Positions 23,779-33,189 of a stretch of DNA of 62,608 bases are shown piece by piece. The DNA lies in assembly GCA_029939945.1 (NCBI GenBank), contig JAOZRX010000006.1, positions 1 to 62,608 on the forward strand. Reading direction: 5' to 3'. The stretch is from Candidatus Izemoplasma sp. GTDB lineage: Bacteria; Bacillota_I; Bacilli_A; Izemoplasmatales; Izemoplasmataceae. The notes below the pieces were generated by a model, which made no database searches, was not told where the DNA came from, and saw only the letters and a program-made list of their open reading frames with translations. Position 1 is the first letter of the stretch. The number at the start of each line of letters is the position of its first letter. Both the position numbers and the translations under genes were made by a program.

Positions 23779-25296
23779 ATGATTATTTTAGATGGTAATA
23801 GTTTGAATCTAGAGAGCTTTATTCAAGTAGCTAGGTTTAAGGAAATAGTTAAGATAAGTGATGAAAGTAAAGAACTTGTTTTAAAAGCTAGAAGCTTTGT
23901 AAATGAGGTAGTCGAGAGTGAAAGAATTGTGTATGGTATTAATACAGGATTTGGGAAACTGTCAGATGTGCCTATAAAAAAAGAAAATGTTGGAGTACTT
24001 CAAAAGAACTTATTGATGAGTCATGCTTGTGGAGTAGGATCTCCTTTAAGTGATGAAATTGTTAGGGGTATGATGCTTCTAAGAGTTAATGCATTAATTA
24101 AAGGGTACAGTGGTGTAACACTTGAAACTTTAGAAAAATTAATTGAGATGTTGAATAAAGATGTAACTCCAGTTATATTTGAAAAAGGTAGTCTTGGAGC
24201 TAGTGGAGATTTAGCACCGTTGTCTCATATGAGTTTACCAATTATTGGACTTGGAGAAGTTTATTATAAAGATAGAAGAATGGAAACAATGGATGCTTTT
24301 ATGAAAGCAGGAATTTTACCAATAGATAAACTAAAAGCAAAAGAAGGACTAAGTTTAATTAATGGAACTCAAGCAATGACAAGTATTGGATCAGTTGCAT
24401 TATATGATGCGTTAAAGCTATCTAAATTATCTAACATTGCTTTATCATTAACTATGGAATCACTTAACGGAATCATCGATGCTTTTGATGAAAGAGTTCA
24501 TCTTTTAAGAGGACATGCTGGACAAATAAAATCAGCTAAAGAAGTTAGACAGTATTTAGAAGGAAGTAAGAATATATCAAAGCAAGGAGAACTCAGAACT
24601 CAAGATGCTTATTCAATTAGATGTGCACCTCAAGTTCATGGAGCAACACTTGATGCTCTTAGTTATATTAAAGAAAAAATTGAAATAGAAATGAATGCTG
24701 TGACAGATAACCCGATTATTTTTCCAAATGATGGAATTACAATTAGTGCTGGTAATTTTCATGGACAACCACTTGCCATGCCTTTTGATTATTTAGGAAT
24801 AGCTATTAGTGAGATGGCAAACATCTCTGAAAGAAGATTAGAAAGAATGGTTAATCCTGCATTATCAAATGGACTACCTGCTTTCTTGATTAATGGTTCT
24901 GGAATGAATTCAGGATTTATGATTGTTCAATATAGCGCAGCTTCATTAGTTAGTGAGAATAAAGTATTAGCTCATCCTGCTAGTGTTGATAGTATTCCAT
25001 CAAGTGCAAACCAAGAAGACCATGTTTCAATGGGAACTATTGCTGCTAGAAAAGCATATGAAATATTAAAGAATTCTCGTCAAGTAATTGCGATGGAAAT
25101 ATTTACTGCTTGTCAAGCAATAGATTTAAGAGGGAATCTTGAGCTTGGTAAAATGACAAAAAAAGCTTATAATAAAATTAGAGAATATGTCCCATTTATT
25201 AAGAGTGATGAAATCATGTATCCACACATTCATACTGTTAATGATTTACTAGAAAGCAGTGAATTATATGACTACATCTTTGAGGAGGAAAAGTAA
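23779..25296 (+). CDS. hutH: Histidine ammonia-lyase
   Basis: Converts L-histidine to urocanate and ammonia, the first step of histidine degradation. The 505-residue protein carries the Ala-Ser-Gly triad at 141-143 (in GSLGASGDLAPLSH), which cyclises to the MIO cofactor. Also seen are YGINTGFG, the GNFHGQ segment and SSANQEDHVSMG. Length is normal. It heads a five-gene operon; its stop overlaps the hutU start by one base. Confidence 0.97.
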   Translation: MIILDGNSLNLESFIQVARFKEIVKISDESKELVLKARSFVNEVVESERIVYGINTGFGKLSDVPIKKENVGVLQKNLLMSHACGVGSPLSDEIVRGMMLLRVNALIKGYSGVTLETLEKLIEMLNKDVTPVIFEKGSLGASGDLAPLSHMSLPIIGLGEVYYKDRRMETMDAFMKAGILPIDKLKAKEGLSLINGTQAMTSIGSVALYDALKLSKLSNIALSLTMESLNGIIDAFDERVHLLRGHAGQIKSAKEVRQYLEGSKNISKQGELRTQDAYSIRCAPQVHGATLDALSYIKEKIEIEMNAVTDNPIIFPNDGITISAGNFHGQPLAMPFDYLGIAISEMANISERRLERMVNPALSNGLPAFLINGSGMNSGFMIVQYSAASLVSENKVLAHPASVDSIPSSANQEDHVSMGTIAARKAYEILKNSRQVIAMEIFTACQAIDLRGNLELGKMTKKAYNKIREYVPFIKSDEIMYPHIHTVNDLLESSELYDYIFEEEK

Positions 25297-27320
25297 TGAA
25301 TCCTAAAGTTAATTTTACATTAAAAGATATTTTTAACGAGCTTCCATCTTATCCTAAATTTAAAGAAGGAATAAGAAGAGCTCCTAAAAGAGAGTTTACA
25401 TTAAGTGTTGATGAAACAAAGATTGCTTTAAAAAATGCACTTAGATATGTACCAGAGGAATGGCATGAAATAGTTGCACCTGAATTCTTAGAAGAATTAC
25501 TTTCTAAAGGTAGAATTTATGGATATCGATTTAGACCAAGTAATCCAATAAGTGGATTACCAATTAATGAATATAAAGGAAACATTATTGAAGGGAAAGC
25601 ATTTCAAGTTATGATTGAAAATAACTTGAATTTAGACATAGCTCTTTATCCATATGAACTAGTTACATATGGTGAAACAGGAAGAGTATTTCAAAACTGG
25701 ATGCAGTATCAATTAACTAAGAAATATTTAGAAGAGATGAATGATACTCAAACATTAGTTATGGCATCTGGACATCCGCTTGGATTATTTGAATCACCAA
25801 TTAATGCTCCTAGAGTTATTATTACAAATGGACTAATGATTGGGTTATTTGATGATATAGATAACTGGAATAGAGCTGCTCAACTTGGAGTAGCAAATTA
25901 TGGACAAATGACGGCTGGTGGATGGATGTATATCGGTCCTCAAGGAATTGTACATGGAACATATTCTACATTACTAAATGCTGGTAGAAGCAAATTAGGA
26001 ATTCCTGAAAAAGAGAATTTAGCTGGGAAACTATTTGTAACATCAGGTCTTGGTGGAATGAGTGGAGCACAAGGAAAAGCAGTTGAAATAAGTGGTGGAG
26101 TTGGAATAATAGCGGAGGTTGATTATTCTAGAATTGAAACAAGATTTAAGCAAGGATGGGTTAGCTTTGTAGCTAACACTCCTAAAGAAGCATTTGATAA
26201 AGCTTATGTTTATCTTGATAAAAAAGAGCCACTCGCAATTGCATATAATGGGAACATTGTTGATATCTTAGAATATGCTATTAAGCATAATATTAATATT
26301 GATTTATTGAGTGATCAAACAAGTTGTCACGCAGTATATGATGGTGGATATTGCCCTGTAGGAATTACATTTGAAGAAAGAACTAAATTACTTAAAACAG
26401 ATAAAGATGAGTTTAAGAAATTAGTTGATGAAGGATTAATTAGACACTATCAAGCTATTAAAAAAATAAGCGAAAAAGGAACTTACTTTTTCGATTATGG
26501 AAATAGTTTTATGAAAGCAATCTATGATGCTGGAGTTTTAGAAATATGTAAGAATGGAAGTAATGATTTAGATGGATTTATTTGGCCAAGTTATGTTGAA
26601 GATATAATGGGACCTCTATTATTTGATTACGGATATGGTCCATTCAGATGGATTTGTTTAAGTGGTAAAGATGAAGACCTAAGAAAAACAGATATTGTCG
26701 CAATGGAGTCTATTGATAAAGATAGAAGATTCCAAGATTTAGATAACTACAATTGGATTAAAGATGCAGAAAAAAATAAATTAGTTGTTGGAACTAAAGC
26801 TCGTATTTTATATCAAGATGCATATGGAAGATTAAAGATAGCTTTAAAGTTTAATGAGATGGTAAGAGAAAAATTAGTTGGACCAATAATGTTAGGAAGA
26901 GATCACCATGATACTGGTGGAACTGATTCTCCATTTAGAGAAACAGCTAACATAAAAGATGGTTCAAATATCATGGCTGATATGGCAACTCATGTAGCAT
27001 TTGGAAATGCATCACGAGGTATGAGTTTAGTCTCACTTCATAACGGTGGTGGAGTTGGAATCGGTAAAGCAATTAATGGTGGATACGGTATGGTACTTGA
27101 TGGAAGTAAAAGAGTTGATGAAATACTTCAATCAGCAATGTTATTTGATGTTATGGGAGGAGTATCTAGAAGAGCTTGGGCAAGAAATGAAAATGCAATT
27201 TCTACAAGTAAGAATTATAATGATTTAGATAACAATTCTCATATTACAATTCCTTATTTAACAGATGATGCTTTATTAGAAAATTTAGTAAATTCAAAAT
27301 ATAAAAAAGGTGGATTATAA
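25296..27320 (+). CDS. hutU: Urocanate hydratase
   Basis: Adds water to urocanate to give imidazolonepropionate, using tightly bound NAD+. At 674 residues it is the long form seen in some Bacillota and Fusobacteria, not the ~555-residue form of Bacillus. Landmarks include GHPLGLF, GGWMYIGPQGIVHGTY, TSGLGGMSGAQ (NAD binding) and RDHHDTGGTDSPFRET. GAGGAGG lies in the hutH end. The next gene starts one base after its stop. Confidence 0.96.
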   Translation: MNPKVNFTLKDIFNELPSYPKFKEGIRRAPKREFTLSVDETKIALKNALRYVPEEWHEIVAPEFLEELLSKGRIYGYRFRPSNPISGLPINEYKGNIIEGKAFQVMIENNLNLDIALYPYELVTYGETGRVFQNWMQYQLTKKYLEEMNDTQTLVMASGHPLGLFESPINAPRVIITNGLMIGLFDDIDNWNRAAQLGVANYGQMTAGGWMYIGPQGIVHGTYSTLLNAGRSKLGIPEKENLAGKLFVTSGLGGMSGAQGKAVEISGGVGIIAEVDYSRIETRFKQGWVSFVANTPKEAFDKAYVYLDKKEPLAIAYNGNIVDILEYAIKHNINIDLLSDQTSCHAVYDGGYCPVGITFEERTKLLKTDKDEFKKLVDEGLIRHYQAIKKISEKGTYFFDYGNSFMKAIYDAGVLEICKNGSNDLDGFIWPSYVEDIMGPLLFDYGYGPFRWICLSGKDEDLRKTDIVAMESIDKDRRFQDLDNYNWIKDAEKNKLVVGTKARILYQDAYGRLKIALKFNEMVREKLVGPIMLGRDHHDTGGTDSPFRETANIKDGSNIMADMATHVAFGNASRGMSLVSLHNGGGVGIGKAINGGYGMVLDGSKRVDEILQSAMLFDVMGGVSRRAWARNENAISTSKNYNDLDNNSHITIPYLTDDALLENLVNSKYKKGGL

Positions 27321-27321
27321 T

Positions 27322-28284
27322 ATGCCAAAAATAGTACAATGTGTTCCTAACTTTTCTGAGGGGAGAGATTTAGATAAGGTCGAAGAGATAGTTAGTGTTT
27401 TGAAAAATATAAAAGGATTTAATTTAGTAAGTTATGAACCAGATGCTGATTACAATAGAACAGTGGTTACATTACTTGGAGATCCAATAAAAATTATCGA
27501 AGCTGTAGTTGAATTTACTGGTAAAGTGTTAGAACTTGTTGATATGAATTTCCAATCAGGAGAGCATCCAAGAATGGGAGCTGTTGATGTAATTCCATTT
27601 ATTCCAATTGAGGATGTTACAATGGAAGAGTGTGTTGAATATGCAAATGATATAGCTAAGAAGATTAATGATAAATATGCTATTCCAATCTTCTTATATG
27701 CTGAGGCAGCAACTAAGAAAGATAGAATAAGATTGCCTAACATTCGCAAAGGTGAATTCGAAGGAATGAAAGAAAAAATAAAAGAAGAAAGATGGTATCC
27801 TGATTGTGGAATTCCAGTAATGCATCCTACTTTTGGAGTTATTGGAGTTGGAGCAAGAATTCCTTTAATTGCATACAATATTGATTTAGATACTAAGGAC
27901 ACGAAAGTAGCATCTAATATTGCAAAAGCTATTCGTGGATCTAGTGGTGGATTTAAACATATTCAAGCAGGTCCTGTCTACTTAGATAATAGAGGACATG
28001 TTCAAGTTACAATGAATATATTGAACTATAAAAAGAATCCTATCTACCGTATATTTGAAACAGTGAGAATGGAAGCTAAAAGATATCATGTTGAAGTTAC
28101 TGCTTCAGAATTAGTTGGTCTATTACCAAAGGATTCTTTAGTAAGATCTTTAAGATATTATTTTAAAGTGAATAGTTTAGAGTTTGATAAAAATATGTCA
28201 GTTGACGATTTAACAAGTAACGCTATTAAGTATTTAAAATTTAGAGATTTTGATAAGTTTAAAATCATTGAAGCAAACATTTAG
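27322..28284 (+). CDS. ftcD: Glutamate formimidoyltransferase
   Basis: Transfers the formimino group of N-formimino-L-glutamate to tetrahydrofolate, releasing glutamate. The 320-residue protein has the two transferase subdomains (VQCVPNFSEGRDL at the start, EHPRMGAVDVIPFIP centrally, and DNRGHVQVTMNI in the second) and lacks the cyclodeaminase domain, which is encoded separately by fchA. The ATG at 27322 follows AAGGTGG at a good distance; an upstream in-frame GTG overlaps hutU. It places the operon in the folate-dependent branch of histidine breakdown. Confidence 0.95.
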   Translation: MPKIVQCVPNFSEGRDLDKVEEIVSVLKNIKGFNLVSYEPDADYNRTVVTLLGDPIKIIEAVVEFTGKVLELVDMNFQSGEHPRMGAVDVIPFIPIEDVTMEECVEYANDIAKKINDKYAIPIFLYAEAATKKDRIRLPNIRKGEFEGMKEKIKEERWYPDCGIPVMHPTFGVIGVGARIPLIAYNIDLDTKDTKVASNIAKAIRGSSGGFKHIQAGPVYLDNRGHVQVTMNILNYKKNPIYRIFETVRMEAKRYHVEVTASELVGLLPKDSLVRSLRYYFKVNSLEFDKNMSVDDLTSNAIKYLKFRDFDKFKIIEANI

Positions 28285-28299
28285 CAAAGGAGTGTTATT

Positions 28300-29553
28300 A
28301 TGCATGCAGATTTAGTTATCTATAATATTGGAACATTACTTACTCCAAATCAAATTGCTCCTGTGAGGGGAAAAGATATGAAAAATGTATCTTCTCTTAA
28401 CAATGCTTTCATCGTTGTTAAAGATGGATTAATTCTTGATGTAGGTACAGGAGACTATGATAAATATTTAAGTGATTTTACATTTATGCATGATGCAGAA
28501 AACAAATTAGTTGTTCCTGGATTAATTGATTCACATACTCATTTAGTTCATGGTGGATCTCGTGAAAATGAATTTAGTATGTTACGTGCAGGAGTTCCAT
28601 ATTTAGAGATTTTAAAACAAGGTGGAGGGATCCATTCAACTGTAAAATCAACTAGAGAATCTTCTTTTGATACCCTTTACAGTAAAGCATTAAATTCACT
28701 AAATAAAATGTTACTGTTTGGAGTAACAACAGTTGAAGCAAAAAGTGGGTACGGACTTAACTTAGAAACTGAAATAAAACAATTAGAAGTTGCTAAGAAA
28801 TTAAATTTGAATCACCCAATTGAAATATTAAATACATATCTTGGTGCACATGCTGTCCCAAAGGAATTCAAGAATAACAAAGAAGGATATATTGAAACAC
28901 TTGTTAAAAATATGAAGGAAATAAAGGAAAAAGATTTAGCTACATTTATTGATGTCTTTTGTGAAGATAGTGTCTTTAATAGAGAAGAATCAAAATTCAT
29001 CTTAGAACAAGGTAAACTAGTAGGATTAATTCCTAAGATACACGCTGATGAAATAGTATCTCTTGGAGGAGCAAGTCTTGCAGTTGAATTAAATGCAAGT
29101 AGTGCTGATCATTTAATGGCAATAAGTGCTGAAGATATAATTAAGATATCTGAATCAGATGTGATTGCTAATTTACTTCCAAGTACTTCTTTTTATCTTA
29201 ATAAAGAATATGCACCAGCTAGAAAATTAATTGACAATAATTGTGCTGTCTCAATATCAAGTGATTATAATCCTGGAAGTAGTCCAAGTGAGAATTTTCA
29301 ATTTGTTATGCAACTTTGTGCAAACAAACTTAAAATGTCAACTTCTGAGATTTTAAATGCTTCAACAATTAATGCTGCTTATAACTTAGGAATAAGTGAT
29401 AAAGTAGGATCTATTGAAATTGGAAAAGATGCAGATATTGTAATAATGGATTGTAAGAACTTAGATTACTTACTGTACCATTTTGGAATTAACCACACAT
29501 TAGATGTATTTAAAAAAGGTGAAATAGTAGTTAGGAATAAAGTAATTCTATAG
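28300..29553 (+). CDS. hutI: Imidazolonepropionase
   Basis: Hydrolyses 4-imidazolone-5-propionate to N-formimino-L-glutamate. The 417-residue amidohydrolase has the metal-binding DSHTHLVHGGSREN segment, the TTVEAKSGYGL block, further metal or catalytic residues in HADEI and SADHL, and a final SSDYNPGSSPSENF block. Length is normal. Its position between ftcD and fchA is unusual for the pathway order but keeps all steps in one mRNA. AAAGGAG precedes the ATG. Confidence 0.96.
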   Translation: MHADLVIYNIGTLLTPNQIAPVRGKDMKNVSSLNNAFIVVKDGLILDVGTGDYDKYLSDFTFMHDAENKLVVPGLIDSHTHLVHGGSRENEFSMLRAGVPYLEILKQGGGIHSTVKSTRESSFDTLYSKALNSLNKMLLFGVTTVEAKSGYGLNLETEIKQLEVAKKLNLNHPIEILNTYLGAHAVPKEFKNNKEGYIETLVKNMKEIKEKDLATFIDVFCEDSVFNREESKFILEQGKLVGLIPKIHADEIVSLGGASLAVELNASSADHLMAISAEDIIKISESDVIANLLPSTSFYLNKEYAPARKLIDNNCAVSISSDYNPGSSPSENFQFVMQLCANKLKMSTSEILNASTINAAYNLGISDKVGSIEIGKDADIVIMDCKNLDYLLYHFGINHTLDVFKKGEIVVRNKVIL

Positions 29554-29564
29554 GAGGAATAAGT

Positions 29565-30203
29565 ATGAAATTAATTAATTTAAATTTAGTAGAATTTAAT
29601 GATGAGATTGATTCATCATCTCCCGCTCCCGGTGGAGGAAGTGTTAGTGCACTTGCTAGTAGTATCGGAGTTTCTTTATCAAGAATGGTAGGACATTTAA
29701 CTGTCGGTAAGAAAAAATTTAAGGCACAGAGTGTTGAAGTACAAACTAAATTTAATAAGATTGAAGATGAGTTTTTACTTATAAAAAAAGAATTAATTCA
29801 TTTAATTGACAAAGATACTGATGCATTTAATTTAATTATGAAAGCATTCAAATTACCTAAAGAAACAGTTGAGGATAAGCAACTTAGAAAGCAAAGTATT
29901 TTAGAAGGAACAATTGAAGCAATTAAGGTTCCATATGTTGTTGCTAGATTATCTTTAAGAGCACTTCAAAATATGGATTATATTTTAAAATATGGAAATA
30001 AGAATACTTTATCAGATATTGGCGTTAGTACTCTTATGCTTTATTCTGGACTTGAAGGAGCAATCTTAAATGTTAAGATTAATATTCCTGGATTAGATGA
30101 TTCGGATATGATTAAGATGTATAGTAAGTCTATTGAGAAAATGTTAGAAGAAGCAAAAGAAATTAAAGATTTAGTTCTAGATAAAATTCATAGCAAACTA
30201 TAA
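29565..30203 (+). CDS. fchA: Formiminotetrahydrofolate cyclodeaminase
   Basis: Converts 5-formimino-THF to 5,10-methenyl-THF and ammonia. The 212-residue helical protein has the signature SSPAPGGGSVSALASSIG near residues 19-36, then MVGHLTVGKKKF. Homologues are fused to FtcD in animals and separate in Clostridia. GGAGGA precedes the ATG. It is the last gene of the hut operon, followed by a terminator. Confidence 0.94.
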   Translation: MKLINLNLVEFNDEIDSSSPAPGGGSVSALASSIGVSLSRMVGHLTVGKKKFKAQSVEVQTKFNKIEDEFLLIKKELIHLIDKDTDAFNLIMKAFKLPKETVEDKQLRKQSILEGTIEAIKVPYVVARLSLRALQNMDYILKYGNKNTLSDIGVSTLMLYSGLEGAILNVKINIPGLDDSDMIKMYSKSIEKMLEEAKEIKDLVLDKIHSKL

Positions 30204-30225
30204 AAGTATCTAAATTTTACAAATA

Positions 30226-30256
30226 AAAAAAAGCTCGTTTTATGACGAGCTTTTTA
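30226..30256 (+). terminator. Terminator of the hut operon
   Basis: The stem AAGCTCGT, loop TTTATG, ACGAGCTT is followed by TTT and preceded by an A tract. Confidence 0.85.
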
Positions 30257-30486
30257 CTTAGCTAATTCATCATTAATTATATCTTTAACAAAAGGTTAAT
30301 AGATTCCATATCCGTTTCCAACTCCAGTAGTTTATATATAACAGATACGAATCATCGTTTACCTTCTTTAACTGCTTTTCTTATTTTTCTTTCTGTTACT
30401 TGTTTACATACGCAAACAACTCCATCAAAATAAGCTTGTTCTTGCTTTTTCTTGATGTATAACCTTCTTTTATCCTTATTTATCAC
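30254..30486 (-). pseudogene. Decayed BFD-like [2Fe-2S] domain gene
   Basis: On the minus strand, one frame reads FDGVVCVCKQVTERKIRKAV then KEGKR and stops; the intact Cys-Val-Cys and VTERKIRKAVKEG match the start of the bacterioferritin-associated ferredoxin (BFD)-like fold. A second frame continues it as TTGVGNGYGIY, stop, PFVKDIINDELAK, which matches the rest of the domain. Damage needed to rebuild the gene is one missing base near 30355, two AAA-to-TAA stops and two Cys-to-Tyr changes (GCGIC to GYGIY). No ATG start remains; a GTG at 30486 is possible. This explains most of the 360-base space between fchA and the next gene. Confidence 0.72.
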
Positions 30487-30563
30487 CTAATCTATAATAT
30501 TTATTGTATAATGATTATATGTTAATTCAAATATAATGACAATTTTATTGAAGGAATGATTTT

Positions 30564-31580
30564 ATGAATAAGTTTGCTTATGTAACATTTATAATAAGAA
30601 ATGACTCTTATTTACCTGGAGCACTTATTTTTGCATATGCTCTAAGACTTCAAAAAACGGAAGCAGATTTAATATGTATTGTCTCTAATAATATTAGTGA
30701 ACACGCAATTAGTACTTTAAAGTTTGTATATAATGATGTGATTATAATTGACGAAGTATATGTTCCTCATGATAGAAGACAAGAAAGACAAGATCGTCCT
30801 TTCTTATTCTCTAGATTTAATGCATTTAGATTAGGAGAAGATGGAGACCTAAATAAAAAGTATGAGAAGATAATAATTGCTGATTGCGACTTATTACCAC
30901 TTCATGGTTATGATAAACTATTTAAACTAAATGCACCAGCAGGTATTATAAATGAGAAAAAAGAGTACTGCATGGAATATGATGAATCAGGTAAATATAT
31001 TATTCCTGAATCAGTATATATCGATGGTACTTGGAACTGGCACAGAATCTATTCTGATGTTCCACATGGAACATTGATACCAAAGGAAATCACAGATAGA
31101 ATCATTGAAGATAAACAAAATATGGGAGTTAATGCCTCTCTTTACCTGTTTAATCCATCGTTTGATTTTTATAACTCAATAATGGATGATTTAGATAAAG
31201 AAGACATTCAGAAGGAAATCAGTTTATACAACTGGCCGGAAATGCAATATATAACATTAAAGTTAAGTGGAAAATGGACTAACATTGATTTAAGATATTC
31301 TTCATTTAATGGATATCCTGATATTGAATATCTAAAAGGAATTCATTTTGCTGGATTAAAACCTTGGAATATAAAAAATACTTCTATCAAATCCTTTGGA
31401 AGATTCGATGATTATAAATTATGGTATTATACGTTTATAAAAATGTGCGAGGAGATTGATGGGATACTAGAAAATAGAAAAATTAAAAAACTATATAACA
31501 AAATTATCATATTGACAGATGATAAGAAGTATCAATTTTATAAAACATATATACCTCATTTGTCTCATTTTTTTGAATAA
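30564..31580 (+). CDS. Glycosyltransferase family 8 protein
   Basis: A 338-residue nucleotide-sugar-dependent transferase with a GT-A fold. The metal-binding DxD motif is DCD at residues 107-109, the N-terminal YVTFIIRNDSYLPGALIFA block binds the nucleotide, and HFAGLKPW near residue 276 is the conserved GT8 C-terminal motif. Enzymes of this type include glycogenin and lipopolysaccharide glucosyl- or galactosyltransferases. It stands alone with its own terminator, so its acceptor is unknown. Confidence 0.87.
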   Translation: MNKFAYVTFIIRNDSYLPGALIFAYALRLQKTEADLICIVSNNISEHAISTLKFVYNDVIIIDEVYVPHDRRQERQDRPFLFSRFNAFRLGEDGDLNKKYEKIIIADCDLLPLHGYDKLFKLNAPAGIINEKKEYCMEYDESGKYIIPESVYIDGTWNWHRIYSDVPHGTLIPKEITDRIIEDKQNMGVNASLYLFNPSFDFYNSIMDDLDKEDIQKEISLYNWPEMQYITLKLSGKWTNIDLRYSSFNGYPDIEYLKGIHFAGLKPWNIKNTSIKSFGRFDDYKLWYYTFIKMCEEIDGILENRKIKKLYNKIIILTDDKKYQFYKTYIPHLSHFFE

Positions 31581-31610
31581 AAAATCTAATTTATTAGATT
31601 TTTTTTATTT
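31579..31610 (+). terminator. Terminator of the GT8 gene
   Basis: The stem AAAAATCTAA, short loop, TTAGATTTTT is followed by T residues. Confidence 0.75.
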
Positions 31611-31623
31611 TTTATTAATTACC

Positions 31624-31652
31624 TTGACAGACAGAGTAATATTTGCTAAATT
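31624..31652 (+). promoter_or_regulatory. Strong promoter of the hemolysin III-degV operon
   Basis: Consensus TTGACA (31624-31629), a 17-base spacer and TAAATT (31647-31652), with TGC just before the -10. Confidence 0.75.
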
Positions 31653-31691
31653 AGTATGTGTGATAGAGTAATGTGAAAGGAATGATTTTTT

Positions 31692-32312
31692 ATGAGAAAA
31701 AGTACATTAGGAGAATTAATTGCAAACGCAGTTTCTCATGGTATTGGAGTTGGATTAGCAATTGCTGGATTAGTGTTACTTCTTATTAAAGCTAACACTA
31801 CAATTGAAATTTTTTCAAGTTTGGCATATGGAGTATCAATGATTATATTATATTTATCAAGTACAATGTTACACTCTTTTCCTGATAAAATGGTAAGAGT
31901 GAAAAATGTATTTAGAAGATTTGATCACTCTAGTATATTTTTATTAATTGCTGGGACATACACACCTTTCTTAGTTTTATTAGTTGGAACTACTGAAGCA
32001 TATATCTTATTAATTGGATTATGGATTTTAACACTTCTAGGTATAATTTTTAAATCTATTTGGGGTGAAAAATTCATGGGAGTATCACTTGTTATATATT
32101 TGTTGATGGGATGGAGTTTTATACTTGTTTCAAAAGATATATATTCACAAATGGGTAACGAACTTGTTTTTTTAGTAATCGGGGGATTATTTTATACAGT
32201 TGGAGTAATATTCTTTATTTCTAAATTTAAGTATAGTCATTTAGTTTGGCATATATTTGTTTTAGGAGGAAGTTTATTTCACTTCATAGTTGTGTATGGG
32301 TACTTACTATAA
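31692..32312 (+). CDS. trhA: Hemolysin III family (YqfA/TrhA, PAQR-like) membrane protein
   Basis: A 206-residue protein with seven transmembrane helices. It has the family metal-site residues: ANAVSHGIG in the first helix, SSTMLHSF, RRFDHSSIFLLIAGTYTPF, and HLVWHIFVLGGSLFHF near the end (His-x3-His). TrhA homologues adjust membrane energetics and lipid homeostasis; cytolytic activity is doubtful. AAAGGAATG precedes the ATG. It leads an operon with two fatty-acid-binding DegV proteins, consistent with a membrane-lipid role. Confidence 0.9.
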   Translation: MRKSTLGELIANAVSHGIGVGLAIAGLVLLLIKANTTIEIFSSLAYGVSMIILYLSSTMLHSFPDKMVRVKNVFRRFDHSSIFLLIAGTYTPFLVLLVGTTEAYILLIGLWILTLLGIIFKSIWGEKFMGVSLVIYLLMGWSFILVSKDIYSQMGNELVFLVIGGLFYTVGVIFFISKFKYSHLVWHIFVLGGSLFHFIVVYGYLL

Positions 32313-32324
32313 AGGAGAGATATT

Positions 32325-33173
32325 ATGGAAAAGTACGCATTAGTTATTGACAGCACGGTTTATTTTACGGATGAAGAAGTTAAGAAATATGACTTGAAGA
32401 AAGTTAGTTTGAATATTATTGACAAAGAAGAAACATTTAAAGAATTAGAAGTAACAACAGAGTTTGTCTATGATCGTTTAGATAATGGGCATATTTTAAC
32501 TACAAGCCAACCATCTCCAGGAGAATTTTTAGATGCCTATGAGGAATTCTTTAAGATGGGATATGAGAAAATATTCGTTATTTGTTTAAGTAAACACATC
32601 AGTGGAACTTATCAATCAGCTACTATGGCTAGGAGTATGATGGATAATCCCGAATTGATTCATGTGTTTAATTCTAATTTTGCTGCCTTTGGAAGTGAGA
32701 TGATTGCTTTAAGGGTTATTGATATGATTCAAAATAAATTAGAATTTGAAGACATAATTGTGAAAACTAATAAACTGATTGAAAATACAAATCTAATTTT
32801 CACTTTAGAAACTTTAGCTAGTTTAATTAGATCAGGAAGATTATCTCGTGCAAAAGCAGTAATCGGAACAGTATTAAGAATTAAACCACTGATTCAAATG
32901 GTTGAGGGTAAACTAGATTTTTTTAAATCAGCTCGAACTCATAAAAAGGTAATTGTTGAAATAGTAGAAAGAGTTAAAGAGACAACAAAAGGATTTAATT
33001 CAATATGTGTTAGAATCTTAGGCCATAACTCAAGAGAACAAGCAAAAGCTCTACAAGCAGAACTTGAAAAAGAATTTAAAAATATAAAAATATCTTACAC
33101 TGAAAACTTAGGACCAATATTTTGTTTACATTTAGGGAAAAAAGGTTATGGTCTTTCTTGGTGTGGAGTATAA
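32325..33173 (+). CDS. DegV family fatty-acid-binding protein (FakB-like), copy 1
   Basis: A 282-residue protein of the DegV/FakB family, which presents exogenous fatty acids to the kinase FakA for phosphorylation (established knowledge). The N-terminus has IDSTVYF, the lipid-binding TTSQPSPGEFLDAYEE region is near residue 58, and IRSGRLSRAKAVIGTVLRIKPL follows in the second domain. AAAGGAGAG precedes the ATG. It is followed by a second DegV gene 16 bases later. FakA is not in this window. Confidence 0.92.
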   Translation: MEKYALVIDSTVYFTDEEVKKYDLKKVSLNIIDKEETFKELEVTTEFVYDRLDNGHILTTSQPSPGEFLDAYEEFFKMGYEKIFVICLSKHISGTYQSATMARSMMDNPELIHVFNSNFAAFGSEMIALRVIDMIQNKLEFEDIIVKTNKLIENTNLIFTLETLASLIRSGRLSRAKAVIGTVLRIKPLIQMVEGKLDFFKSARTHKKVIVEIVERVKETTKGFNSICVRILGHNSREQAKALQAELEKEFKNIKISYTENLGPIFCLHLGKKGYGLSWCGV

Positions 33174-33189
33174 AATGGGAGATGTTAAA

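Noticed and set aside
27046-27228. 60-residue plus-strand frame inside hutU
   Set aside because: It is a shadow frame in a conserved region of hutU.
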